Assembly (NCBI GenBank): GCA_964460465.1
Contig: CAYWSB010000008.1
Coordinates: 1 to 64,000 of the forward strand
Direction of reading: 5' to 3'
Length of the DNA: 64,000 nt
Origin: SLRI01 sp964460465
Lineage (GTDB): Bacteria > Pseudomonadota > Alphaproteobacteria > Geminicoccales > Geminicoccaceae
Made by a program: the position numbers and the translations under genes. A model generated the notes under the pieces. The model searched no databases. It saw only the letters and a list, made by a program, of their open reading frames with translations, and was not told where the DNA came from. This document shows, in pieces, positions 38,647 through 46,373 of this stretch. The stretch's first letter is position 1; the number at the start of each line of letters is the position of its first letter.

Positions 38647-39534
38647 GTGACACAGCCCCCGCCCCAGCCCCAGCTGGGTTTCGGCCAGCGCCTGCGCCGC
38701 TTCCTGCGCGCCAGCACCGTGCACCTGCCGGGGCCGGCGTGCCGCATGCTGATCCGCCGCCGCACGACCTACCAGCATGCCCATGGCGACCGCGAATACG
38801 CGCTCCTGCCGATCCTCGTCGACCCGGCCCAGGCGGCCGTCGACGTCGGCGCCAACGAGGGCACCTATGCCTGGACCATGCTGCCGCTCTGCCGCAAGGT
38901 CTACGCGGTCGAGCCCAACCCGGCCCTGGCCCGGCTGCTGCGCAACACCTTCGCCGGCCGGGCCGAGGTGCTGGCGTGCGGGCTCTCCGATGCCGAGGGC
39001 CGGCTCACCCTCTGGATCCCGACGGTCGCCGGGCTCGACCTCATGGGCCGCAGCAGCCTGCACCGCGACGGCATCGGCGAGTTCGAGGCGCGGTCCATCG
39101 AGGTGCCGATCCGCACCCTCGATTCGCTCGGCCTCGAGGACGTGGGCTTCATCAAGATGCACATCGAGGGCCACGAGTTCCAGGCGCTCAAGGGCGGGCT
39201 CGGCACGATCGGGCGAACCAGGCCGACCATCCTCGTCGGCGCGCAGGTGCGCTTCTCGCCGGACGACCCGGCGCGCATCCACGCACTCCTCGCCGGGCTC
39301 GGCTACCAGGGCTTCTTCCTGCATCGCGGCCGCGTGCGGCCGTTCGCCGAGTTCGACGCCGGCGTGCACCAGCGGTCGGACAAGCAGCTCAAGGTCGGCC
39401 AGAAGGCCTACGACCCGGATTTCGTCTACAACTTCATCTACGTGCATCCCGAGCGCGCGGCCGTGCTCGAGCGGCTGGCACGCTGGCGCCAGACCCCAGC
39501 GGACGGCGGCGGCGAACGCGCGCCGGCTGCCTGA
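38647..39534 (+). CDS. FkbM family methyltransferase
   Basis: 295-aa SAM-dependent methyltransferase. The SAM-binding segment AVDVGANEGTYAW is near residue 60, followed by VYAVEPNPALARLLR and the FkbM-typical LDSLGLEDVGFIKMHIEGHEFQAL-like acid-rich region (quoted in part) near 157-180. It probably O-methylates a sugar of the exopolysaccharide. A GTG start at 38647 is used; a purine-rich GAGG precedes it. Its stop is only 7 bases from the convergent flippase gene's stop. Confidence 0.82.
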   Translation: MTQPPPQPQLGFGQRLRRFLRASTVHLPGPACRMLIRRRTTYQHAHGDREYALLPILVDPAQAAVDVGANEGTYAWTMLPLCRKVYAVEPNPALARLLRNTFAGRAEVLACGLSDAEGRLTLWIPTVAGLDLMGRSSLHRDGIGEFEARSIEVPIRTLDSLGLEDVGFIKMHIEGHEFQALKGGLGTIGRTRPTILVGAQVRFSPDDPARIHALLAGLGYQGFFLHRGRVRPFAEFDAGVHQRSDKQLKVGQKAYDPDFVYNFIYVHPERAAVLERLARWRQTPADGGGERAPAA

Positions 39535-39541
39535 GCGCCGC

Positions 39542-40873
39542 TCAGCGGCCCGGCGCGACGGCGGCCGGCCGGGCGCGATCGACCCGGTGCAGCCGCAGCC
39601 CGACATAGCCGACGAAGCCGAGCGAGGTCAGGGCCTGGAGCGAGGCCCCGATCGCGACCGCGGTCAACGCCTCGCCGCCGAGCCGGGCGACGACGACGAC
39701 CGCCGCGGCGCTGACCAGGGCACGGCCCAGCTCGACCGCGGCGAAGACCTTCTGCAGCTCGAACAGCGCCGTCGCGTTCTTCGCCGGGAAGGTGAGCAGG
39801 AAGACGAAGTAGGCGGCAGCGATCCACTGCGCGTAATGGCCCGCAACCTCCCACTGCGCCCCGAAGATCCAGGCGAACAGCGCCGGCCCGAAGGCGATGA
39901 CGAGGCCGAAGGGCACGACGCCGAAGGCGGCCAGGGCCGCGGTCGAGCGCCAGAAGAGGCCGAACACCGGCTGCCGCGCCTGCCGCCGGTCGGCGGCGTG
40001 CTGGTAGAAGACTCGCCCGAGATTATCACCCAGAACGATGGCCGGTCGCTCCAAAAGTCGGCTCGCGAACCAGAAGAAGCCGACCGTCTCGAGCGCGTAG
40101 AACACGCCGAGCAGGAGCGGGGTCAGCTGCGGCGTCAGCCCGTTCAGCACCGAGCCCGGCAGCTGGTAGGCCGGAAACCGCCAGTGCCGGCGGGCGATCG
40201 TGCCCATCCGGCGGGGCGTGATCGAGCGCAGCCCGCGCCGGCCGACCCGGGCGAGCATCAGCCGCAGCCCGTGCGACCCGGCCGTCGCCAGGCCCAGCCA
40301 GCGGCCGATCACCAGCCCGATCGGCCCGGTGCCGAGCAGGCCGAGACCGATCTGCGTCAGCGCGATGCCACCCGATTCGATCAGCCGGTTGGTGACCTGC
40401 GGGCCGTAGCTGGCATGCCGGATCTCCCACAGCCGCGAGATCATCACGAGGTTGGCGGCCAGCATGAACAGCGGGATGGTCCAGAAATACGCCGTCGCCG
40501 GCACCAGGGACCCGGGCACCAGGACCGGATGCGCCGCGAGGGCGAGGGCGAGCGGCAGGACCACCAGCGCCCCCAGCACGGTCAGCAGGAAGGACAGCGC
40601 CACCGCATTGACCGCCTCGGCCGCGTTCCGGGCGATCCCGATCACCGCGTAGTACTGGCCGGTGGCGAGCAGTGCCGGCACCACCACCAGCGCCGCGATC
40701 AGCCCGGCGATGCCGAACGCCTCCGGCGTGAACAGCCGGGCAACGATCGGCGCGCTGCCGAACGTGATCAGCGTCTGCAGCAGCGACGCCGAGGTGAGGA
40801 TCACCAGGCTCCGGGCGAAGCTGCTCTGCCTCAGGCGTTCAAAACGCGACCCCCGAGTGTTCTCTACGGCCAT
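39542..40873 (-). CDS. Wzx-like polysaccharide flippase
   Basis: 443-aa inner-membrane protein with about twelve hydrophobic segments, in the MOP/oligosaccharyl-lipid flippase superfamily. Supporting segments are an amphipathic N-terminus followed by TSASLLQTLITFGSAPIVAR and LFTPEAFGIAGL, typical for Wzx and RfbX proteins. It would move lipid-linked repeat units to the periplasm for the Wzy polymerase. It lies on the strand opposite to the first glycosyltransferases and 79 bases after the sulfotransferase stop. Confidence 0.83.
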   Translation of the reverse strand: MAVENTRGSRFERLRQSSFARSLVILTSASLLQTLITFGSAPIVARLFTPEAFGIAGLIAALVVVPALLATGQYYAVIGIARNAAEAVNAVALSFLLTVLGALVVLPLALALAAHPVLVPGSLVPATAYFWTIPLFMLAANLVMISRLWEIRHASYGPQVTNRLIESGGIALTQIGLGLLGTGPIGLVIGRWLGLATAGSHGLRLMLARVGRRGLRSITPRRMGTIARRHWRFPAYQLPGSVLNGLTPQLTPLLLGVFYALETVGFFWFASRLLERPAIVLGDNLGRVFYQHAADRRQARQPVFGLFWRSTAALAAFGVVPFGLVIAFGPALFAWIFGAQWEVAGHYAQWIAAAYFVFLLTFPAKNATALFELQKVFAAVELGRALVSAAAVVVVARLGGEALTAVAIGASLQALTSLGFVGYVGLRLHRVDRARPAAVAPGR

Positions 40874-40952
40874 GCCACGGCACCCCGGCTACCGGTGCAG
40901 GCGCGCGATCGGCGGCCTGCCGTCCACAGCGAGCATGCGCCGTTGCGTTTCT

Positions 40953-41735
40953 TCACCCTCCGAACTCGCGCCGTGCGAAATCGTAGATCTCGAGATTGGT
41001 CGCACTGAGCTCTTCCATCCGCTTGCGGACCTCGGGCGTGATCACGCTCGCCCGCTCGGCCCGGCTCGCCGGAGAGCGGTTCGCGACACCGATCCGTATC
41101 CTGAGGCCGACCTCCTCGCGCAGCTTGCGCTGGAAACCAGCCATGTCGTCGACGAAGCCGATGGCGGCGAATCGACCGAGGTTCTGCTTCGCCCGGGCCA
41201 CCGCCTCCGGCGACCGCGGATCGGCATCGGTCGGCAATCCATTGAAAAAGTACGAGTAGATTGCACCCAGCTCGCGCGCCTCGGCCCCGGCCAGATAGCT
41301 GTCGATGTCCATCACGTTGGTCCAGAGGTCCGCAGGCCTTTGCGGCTGAAAGAAGAAATGTGAAATCATCAGCGAGATCGGGTCGCGCAATGTCGTGATG
41401 AACTTGTAGCCGGGGGCGAACAGCCGATACGCCAGCTCCGAGAAGCGGACGTGGCCCGACAGGCAGCGAACGTCGTTGAAGAGATGATAGAGCAGCAGCT
41501 CTTCCTGGAAATCGTCGACCAGCTGGGCGCGGCGCACCTCGTCCACGTCGGGGTGCAAGGCACCCACCGTCCGGTACAACGGCAGCGAGGGAAACCCCGC
41601 GAAGGACACCGCGTAGCGAAGGCGCAAGGCCTGCGCCACCGATGTGCCGCCACACTTGGCGACGTGGTGAAACACGAGACGAGGCCCGGAAAGCGTATCG
41701 ACGACGGCCTTGCGGATCACAGCAAAACGTGGCAT
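40953..41735 (-). CDS. sulfotransferase family protein
   Basis: 260-aa protein. FHHVAKCGGTSV (about 22-33) matches the 5'-phosphosulfate loop of carbohydrate sulfotransferases, with the Lys-Cys-Gly-Gly-Thr order, and TTLRDPISLMISHF (about 114-127) matches the 3'-phosphate-binding Arg/Ser region of PAPS enzymes. It would sulfate a sugar of the polysaccharide, an uncommon modification in bacteria. It sits upstream of the flippase on the same strand. PAPS-making genes are not in the window. Confidence 0.8.
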   Translation of the reverse strand: MPRFAVIRKAVVDTLSGPRLVFHHVAKCGGTSVAQALRLRYAVSFAGFPSLPLYRTVGALHPDVDEVRRAQLVDDFQEELLLYHLFNDVRCLSGHVRFSELAYRLFAPGYKFITTLRDPISLMISHFFFQPQRPADLWTNVMDIDSYLAGAEARELGAIYSYFFNGLPTDADPRSPEAVARAKQNLGRFAAIGFVDDMAGFQRKLREEVGLRIRIGVANRSPASRAERASVITPEVRKRMEELSATNLEIYDFARREFGG

Positions 41736-42180
41736 CGGCGATCATCCTGCGCGCACTCGCGCGTTTCGAAACCGGGCCGGCATCTGGCCCGGGACCGCAG
41801 TCGATGATGGCCATGCCGGGCACGGTAGTGGACCAGGAGCGCGCGAAACGCAACTCTAGCGCATTGTCGCCGTGATGATTCTTTCGCTGCCCGGCGCCCT
41901 CAGCGCGCCCCGACCGGCCGAGCTCGAACGCGCGATGCGCCACCGCCGCCCGACATGAATGGGATAACTATCAGCGGTTGCATAGGCCCCAGAATTTCTC
42001 CTATAAGGAGATAGTCTACTCGTTCGCTATCGCCTATTCCGCGAATTTCGGTCAGACGGGAATAAACCGGCTGCGCCATCGTCGTTAAGGTTACGCTGGA
42101 AAAGGCGCTTGTTGTCGTTGCCCTGCGCAGTGGCCGTCCGGCCTTGCGCCAATCAACCATGAATATGCCGGAGTCTAGGC
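41736..42180. other. 445-base divergent intergenic region
   Basis: Lower in GC than its surroundings, especially 41950-42130. It holds promoters for the leftward sulfotransferase-flippase pair and the rightward secreted protein. A small element TCTCC-TATAA-GGAGA (41997-42011) forms a 5-bp stem. A short leftward open frame (86 codons, 42160-41900) has no recognisable features, and I do not call it a gene. GGAG precedes the ATG at 42181. Confidence 0.4.
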
Positions 42181-43926
42181 ATGAATCTTCGATCGTTCAG
42201 CCGTCATCTCCTCGGGTCCATCTTGGCGGTCTCGGTGGTGATGGCCTCGGCGACCAGCAGTTACGCTCAGTCGAGCTGCGTGTCGCCGCGGGACGTCTTT
42301 CTCAATCCGTTCAACAAGAACAGCGCTCATCATCGGCCCATCGGCACCGGCGCACAGTATGCCGCCGACAGCCACGCGACCACGCGCGATTGGCTGAAGG
42401 CCAGCCGTCTCGCGATCAACACGGGCAGCCCATGGGGTGTGACCGCCGTCACGGTCGACAGCTCCGATCCGGTCGTACGCATTGCCGGCAAAGGGCCGGG
42501 TATCGGCCTGCCGGCATCGATCAGGCTGCCGCGGGGCGGTCTGCAGACCAACATCGCCTTCAACGCCTTCGGCACCACAGACGGAACCACGGTCATCTAC
42601 GACCGTACGAACGGTCGGACTTACGAGCTGTTCCAGTACGACTGGAACAATGGCAATCCCAACGCCAGCATCCTGCGGAGCTGGGATATCCGCGGCCTGG
42701 GCCACGGCACGAGTTCGGGCCAGCGGCTGGGCACGACGGCCGCCGGCACCGCGATGCTGATGGGTGCACTGCGCGGCCAAGCCATCAACAAGCCCGGCCA
42801 CCCGATCGAGCACGCCCTGCAGATGGTCCTGCCGCGGCGCGACCTGCCGAACCAGCGCTGCAACATCATGCTGTCGCGCAACGTCCAGCTGCCAGCGACC
42901 ACACGCGACGGATCGGCTGGCGAGACCGGGCAGAACACGGGCAGCATCCCCTACGGCGCGCTGTTCGCCCTGCCGCGCAGCATCAACGTCAACAGCCTGG
43001 GGCTGAGCGAGCCGGGCAGGCGCCTGGCCCAAGCATTCCAGAACTACGGCATCTACGTGGTCGACGGTGGCGGCTGCGGCAACGGTGCCATGCGCACGGA
43101 TCAGGAGATCAGCTCGTCTGTCCGCAACCAGCTGCACAACGACATGCCCAAGATCTACCGTCACATGCGGATGGTCTTGAACAACAACGTCACGGGCAGC
43201 CCCGTTGCCGGCGGCGGCACCCCCCTGGCACCGAACTGCGCCTTCGATGCCGGCGCCACCGGCACCGTCGCCGTGACGCCCACGAACGATACCACCTCGA
43301 CCAACCAGAGCGCCAGCAACACGCCGTCCACCAGCCAAAACAAGCCGACCCAGCAGGCCTCGACCGGCAATGCTGCTCGCAGCGGCCCGCCTGCCGCCAA
43401 CACGCCGCAAGGCCGCGCCTACGCCGAGGCGCTCGACTACTGGGAGCGCTCCTACTGGAACAAGAAGAAGATGGACGCCAGCCGTCCGGGCACGGCTGAC
43501 CACAATCTTCACAAGCGCAACTACGAGCGAACCATCTCGCTCTACATCGACTCGATGCGCAAGGCGGGCTACGTCGTCGATCGCAACACCTCGCCCCAGC
43601 AGGCCGTGGCGCGCGGCTCGCAGACTGCCAGCAACACTGCCCAGCCCAGCACGCAGCAGCAGGTTCCCGCCACGACCAGCACTTCTGCCCGCAACACACC
43701 GCCGGCGCCCGGCACCGCGGCCGCCGACAACTGGGAGAAGGCGAAGCAGTTCTACCAGTGGGCCATGTGGGACAAGACGACCATGGAGCGCACGCGCCCG
43801 GGCACGCCCGAGCACGAGCGCGCCAAGGCGGGCTACGAGCGCAACAGCCGGAACTATGTCGAGCACGCGGCGCGGGCCGGCGTCCGGGTGACCATCGACA
43901 TCCCGCCCGACCGCGCCTTCGGCTGA
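42181..43926 (+). CDS. secreted protein of unknown function with C-terminal tandem repeat
   Basis: 581 aa. Residues 1-30 are a clear signal peptide (ATSSYAQ at the cleavage site). Residues about 31-350 are a folded domain with three to four Cys and many Gly/Asn. Its most conserved-looking stretches are PIEHALQMVLPRR, IPYGALFALP and GRRLAQAFQNYGIYVVDGGG, in which His, Pro-Tyr-Gly and Asp could be functional. I cannot name the family. Then Ser/Thr/Asn/Gln/Pro linkers (about 352-412 and 466-518) separate two copies of a 41-residue repeat. Its place inside an exopolysaccharide cluster suggests a periplasmic or surface glycan-binding or glycan-modifying role, which is inference only. Base composition is a little lower in GC than neighbours. 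Confidence 0.75.
   Translation: MNLRSFSRHLLGSILAVSVVMASATSSYAQSSCVSPRDVFLNPFNKNSAHHRPIGTGAQYAADSHATTRDWLKASRLAINTGSPWGVTAVTVDSSDPVVRIAGKGPGIGLPASIRLPRGGLQTNIAFNAFGTTDGTTVIYDRTNGRTYELFQYDWNNGNPNASILRSWDIRGLGHGTSSGQRLGTTAAGTAMLMGALRGQAINKPGHPIEHALQMVLPRRDLPNQRCNIMLSRNVQLPATTRDGSAGETGQNTGSIPYGALFALPRSINVNSLGLSEPGRRLAQAFQNYGIYVVDGGGCGNGAMRTDQEISSSVRNQLHNDMPKIYRHMRMVLNNNVTGSPVAGGGTPLAPNCAFDAGATGTVAVTPTNDTTSTNQSASNTPSTSQNKPTQQASTGNAARSGPPAANTPQGRAYAEALDYWERSYWNKKKMDASRPGTADHNLHKRNYERTISLYIDSMRKAGYVVDRNTSPQQAVARGSQTASNTAQPSTQQQVPATTSTSARNTPPAPGTAAADNWEKAKQFYQWAMWDKTTMERTRPGTPEHERAKAGYERNSRNYVEHAARAGVRVTIDIPPDRAFG
43456..43578 (+). repeat. first copy of 41-residue WxK-RPGT-YER repeat
   Basis: Encodes 41 residues starting WNKKKM and containing RPGT, H, K, YER, Y and AG at positions 10-13, 16, 20, 23-25, 30 and 37-38. 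It aligns without gaps with the copy at 43768. Confidence 0.8.
43768..43890 (+). repeat. second copy of 41-residue WxK-RPGT-YER repeat
   Basis: Starts WDKTTM and keeps RPGT, H16, K20, YER 23-25, Y30 and AG 37-38 in the same register as the first copy. The Trp/Arg/Tyr-rich make-up suggests a small binding module. Confidence 0.8.
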
Positions 43927-43956
43927 GCCGGCACTGAACCGATCGTCGGCGCGCGC

Positions 43957-43991
43957 AACGCCGGCGGGAGCCCGACGCTCCCGCCGGCGTT
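43957..43991. terminator. bidirectional terminator hairpin between convergent genes
   Basis: A perfect 15-bp stem (43957-43971 with 43977-43991) with a 5-nt loop sits between the secreted-protein stop (43926) and the polymerase stop (44053). It is followed on the plus strand by CGTCTTTCG. Stem length and the convergent setting make termination of both genes likely. Confidence 0.8.
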
Positions 43992-44052
43992 CGTCTTTCG
44001 AAAGACGCTTGTCGCGTGCCGCCGCGGGGCGGCGTCAAGGCCGCACGGTGGC

Positions 44053-45306
44053 CTATCCGACCGCTCGGCGCGCCCGTTCGTCGCCCAGCGTGGCCGCGTC
44101 CTTCTCGGCGGCCGCCGCCGTCGTCTCCAGATGCAGGGTGACGAGGATCGAGGTCGCGAGCACGATCGCCAGATAGGCCGACAGCATGGCCGTGCGGAAG
44201 TAGCCGTTGTCGAGAAAGCCCGATATCGCCACGGCAAGGACGATCGCCCGGCCGAGATCCGGCAGGCGAATCCAGAGCGCGCCGATGAAGAGCGCCGGGA
44301 TCAGGAGGCCGACGATGCCGTGGTCGGTGAGGAAGAAGAGATAGTCGTTGTGCGAGATCAGCGTGTCCTCGCCCCAGCCCCACTGCGGCGTCCACATGTC
44401 GTCGGCGCCGATCCCGCCGCCGAACAGCAGGGTCACGAGATCGCGGTCGACGATGTGCTGCAGGCGGTAGATCCAGGTGCCGATCCGCCCGCTGCCCCAG
44501 GCCTCGATATTGGTGCCGACGCTGAGCGCGATGCTCGCCGCGGTCAACGCGAGGATGCTGCCCAGGAACGGCAGCCAGCGCACGACCACGATTCGCTGGT
44601 ACTTGAAGAACGCGATCGCGGCGAAATAGACCAGGACGAAGACGTACTGGGTGCGGGCGCCGTAACCCCACAGGAGATAGATGCAGCAGGCGATCAGCGC
44701 GTAGGCCAGCCAGGCGTGCATGAACCGGCCGCGGCGCAGAAGGTCGATCAGCACCACCTGCAGCGCCACGAACTTGGCACTGGGATGCACTTGGTCAAGC
44801 CCGCCGGTGAGCGACGGGAAGCGCGGGCCCGGGTCGTTGATGTTGTAGAAGAGCGGCGGCTGGGTGTTGACGATGACGACGCCGAAGAGCGTGCCAACCA
44901 CGGCGGCGCACCAGAGCAGCCGCACCGGCAGCGCGAGGGGGTAGCTGAGCACCCAGATCATGATGAGCGGCAGCACCAGCCGGCGGATCAGCTCGGCGGC
45001 GTCGAAGCCCCGCACCTCGGCGTAGCCCATGAAGTGCGGCGGGATGATGGTCAGGATGATCAGGGCGAAGCTGAGCAGGAACAGCTTGTGCCAGTGCGCC
45101 GGGCGGACGAGGAGGGTCAGGGCGGCGAGGCCGACATGGGCGCCGGCCAGCGCGCTCGACAGGGGCAGCCGCAGATCCGGCTGCCAGTTGAAGGTGAGGA
45201 TGTAGAGCAGCTGCAGGGCGATGACGCCCACATAGGCCGCGTGCATCGGCCCGCGCGGCGCCGTCTCGAGCAGGCACGGCCGCTCGATCGCGAGGAGGCT
45301 GGCCAT
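44053..45306 (-). CDS. Wzy-like polysaccharide polymerase / O-antigen ligase family protein
   Basis: 417-aa inner-membrane protein with ten or more hydrophobic segments and a long periplasmic loop (about 240-320). Within the loop GARTQYV and a GWGEDTLISHNDYLFFLTDHG segment match the O-antigen ligase/Wzy pattern, in which Arg and His-Asn-Asp are typical. It would polymerise flipped repeat units. The C-terminal cytosolic tail is short and charged. The stop faces a strong terminator. Confidence 0.8.
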   Translation of the reverse strand: MASLLAIERPCLLETAPRGPMHAAYVGVIALQLLYILTFNWQPDLRLPLSSALAGAHVGLAALTLLVRPAHWHKLFLLSFALIILTIIPPHFMGYAEVRGFDAAELIRRLVLPLIMIWVLSYPLALPVRLLWCAAVVGTLFGVVIVNTQPPLFYNINDPGPRFPSLTGGLDQVHPSAKFVALQVVLIDLLRRGRFMHAWLAYALIACCIYLLWGYGARTQYVFVLVYFAAIAFFKYQRIVVVRWLPFLGSILALTAASIALSVGTNIEAWGSGRIGTWIYRLQHIVDRDLVTLLFGGGIGADDMWTPQWGWGEDTLISHNDYLFFLTDHGIVGLLIPALFIGALWIRLPDLGRAIVLAVAISGFLDNGYFRTAMLSAYLAIVLATSILVTLHLETTAAAAEKDAATLGDERARRAVG

Positions 45307-45328
45307 CGGCGCGGGCGACCCGTCGCCT

Positions 45329-46327
45329 TCAGGGCGCGTTGCGCCGCGCCACCTCGTCGGCGCCGGCCGCGGCCGGCGGGCGCTGCTGCCAGCCGGCGAG
45401 GCGCTGCAGCTTGCGGCCGATCCGCCCGCCCTGCTGGTGGGCGAAATGCTGCAGCACCAGCCCGAGGCAGCGGAGCCGCGTGCCGAGCGGCAGGCCGGCA
45501 GCGGCGACGGCGCGCACCATGTCGGCGTGCATCTGCAGCATGAACCAGCGATTGCCGCCGCGCGCGTCGATCCAGTGGCGCTGCTCCTCGCGGCTCATCA
45601 GCCGGCTGGCGGCCCGGTGGAAGCGGTTGATGTAGAGCCGCTCCGGCACCTGCCGGAACGGCCCCTGCAGCAGCAGCTGGACCAGGAGCGCCCGATCCGA
45701 GCCGTAGTAGCTCGCATGCAGCTGGGTCCGCTCGACCATCGCCGTCCGCATCACGCCGAAGATCTCGAACGAGCCGATGGTCTTGTTCAGGAACTCGTCG
45801 AGCCGCCGCACCGGATCGGCCGTTTCGGCCAGGTGCAGCGGGCCGATGGTCCAGGCCGGGCGGCCCTCGTCGTCGACGAAGCGGTCGATGATGCCGTCCT
45901 CCAGGAGCATGAACGCGGCGGCGTGGCCCTGCCGCGTGTCGTCGACCATCACCGTCATCGGGAAGGCGACGACCGCCGCGGGGTCCCGCTCGAGCGCGGC
46001 CACGCAGCGCTCGACATAGGTGGGGGCGTAAAGGTCGTCGTGGGCGGCCCACTTGTAGTAGCGGGTGCTGTGGTCGAGCTCCCAGACGCGGTTGAAGTTG
46101 GGGGCGGCACCGATGTTCTCGGCGTTCCGGTGGTAGCCGAAGCGCGGGTCGCGGGCGCAGAACGCCCGGGCGATCTCGGGCGTGGCGTCGGTCGAGGCGT
46201 TGTCGCAGATCACCACCTGGAAGCGGCGGAAGGTCTGCGCCTCGAGCGAGGCCAGCATGTCGCCGAGCATGGCGGCGCCGTTGTAGACGGGCACGCCGAT
46301 GGTCAAGAGGGGCTCGGGGCTCGGCAT
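45329..46327 (-). CDS. GT2-family glycosyltransferase
   Basis: 332-aa GT-A fold enzyme. LLTIGVPVYNGAAMLGDML (about 7-25) is the nucleotide-sugar start, VVICDNASTDAT (about 38-49) is the usual acidic loop, and WAAHDDLYAPTYVE (about 93-106) carries the DxD-like metal site. The C-terminal third is variable and basic. It transfers a sugar during repeat-unit assembly; donor unknown. ATG 46327 is chosen over longer frames that enter wzc sequence. It is 46 bases downstream of wzc and 22 bases upstream of the polymerase gene. Confidence 0.86.
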   Translation of the reverse strand: MPSPEPLLTIGVPVYNGAAMLGDMLASLEAQTFRRFQVVICDNASTDATPEIARAFCARDPRFGYHRNAENIGAAPNFNRVWELDHSTRYYKWAAHDDLYAPTYVERCVAALERDPAAVVAFPMTVMVDDTRQGHAAAFMLLEDGIIDRFVDDEGRPAWTIGPLHLAETADPVRRLDEFLNKTIGSFEIFGVMRTAMVERTQLHASYYGSDRALLVQLLLQGPFRQVPERLYINRFHRAASRLMSREEQRHWIDARGGNRWFMLQMHADMVRAVAAAGLPLGTRLRCLGLVLQHFAHQQGGRIGRKLQRLAGWQQRPPAAAGADEVARRNAP

Positions 46328-46373
46328 CGACGGGCCTTTCACTGGGGCTGGGGCGCCGGCCGGCAACGACCGG

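Noticed and set aside
41900..42160. 86-codon minus-strand frame in the divergent gap before the secreted protein
   Set aside because: No ribosome-binding site or family features; the gap is better explained as promoter DNA. A small gene cannot be fully excluded.
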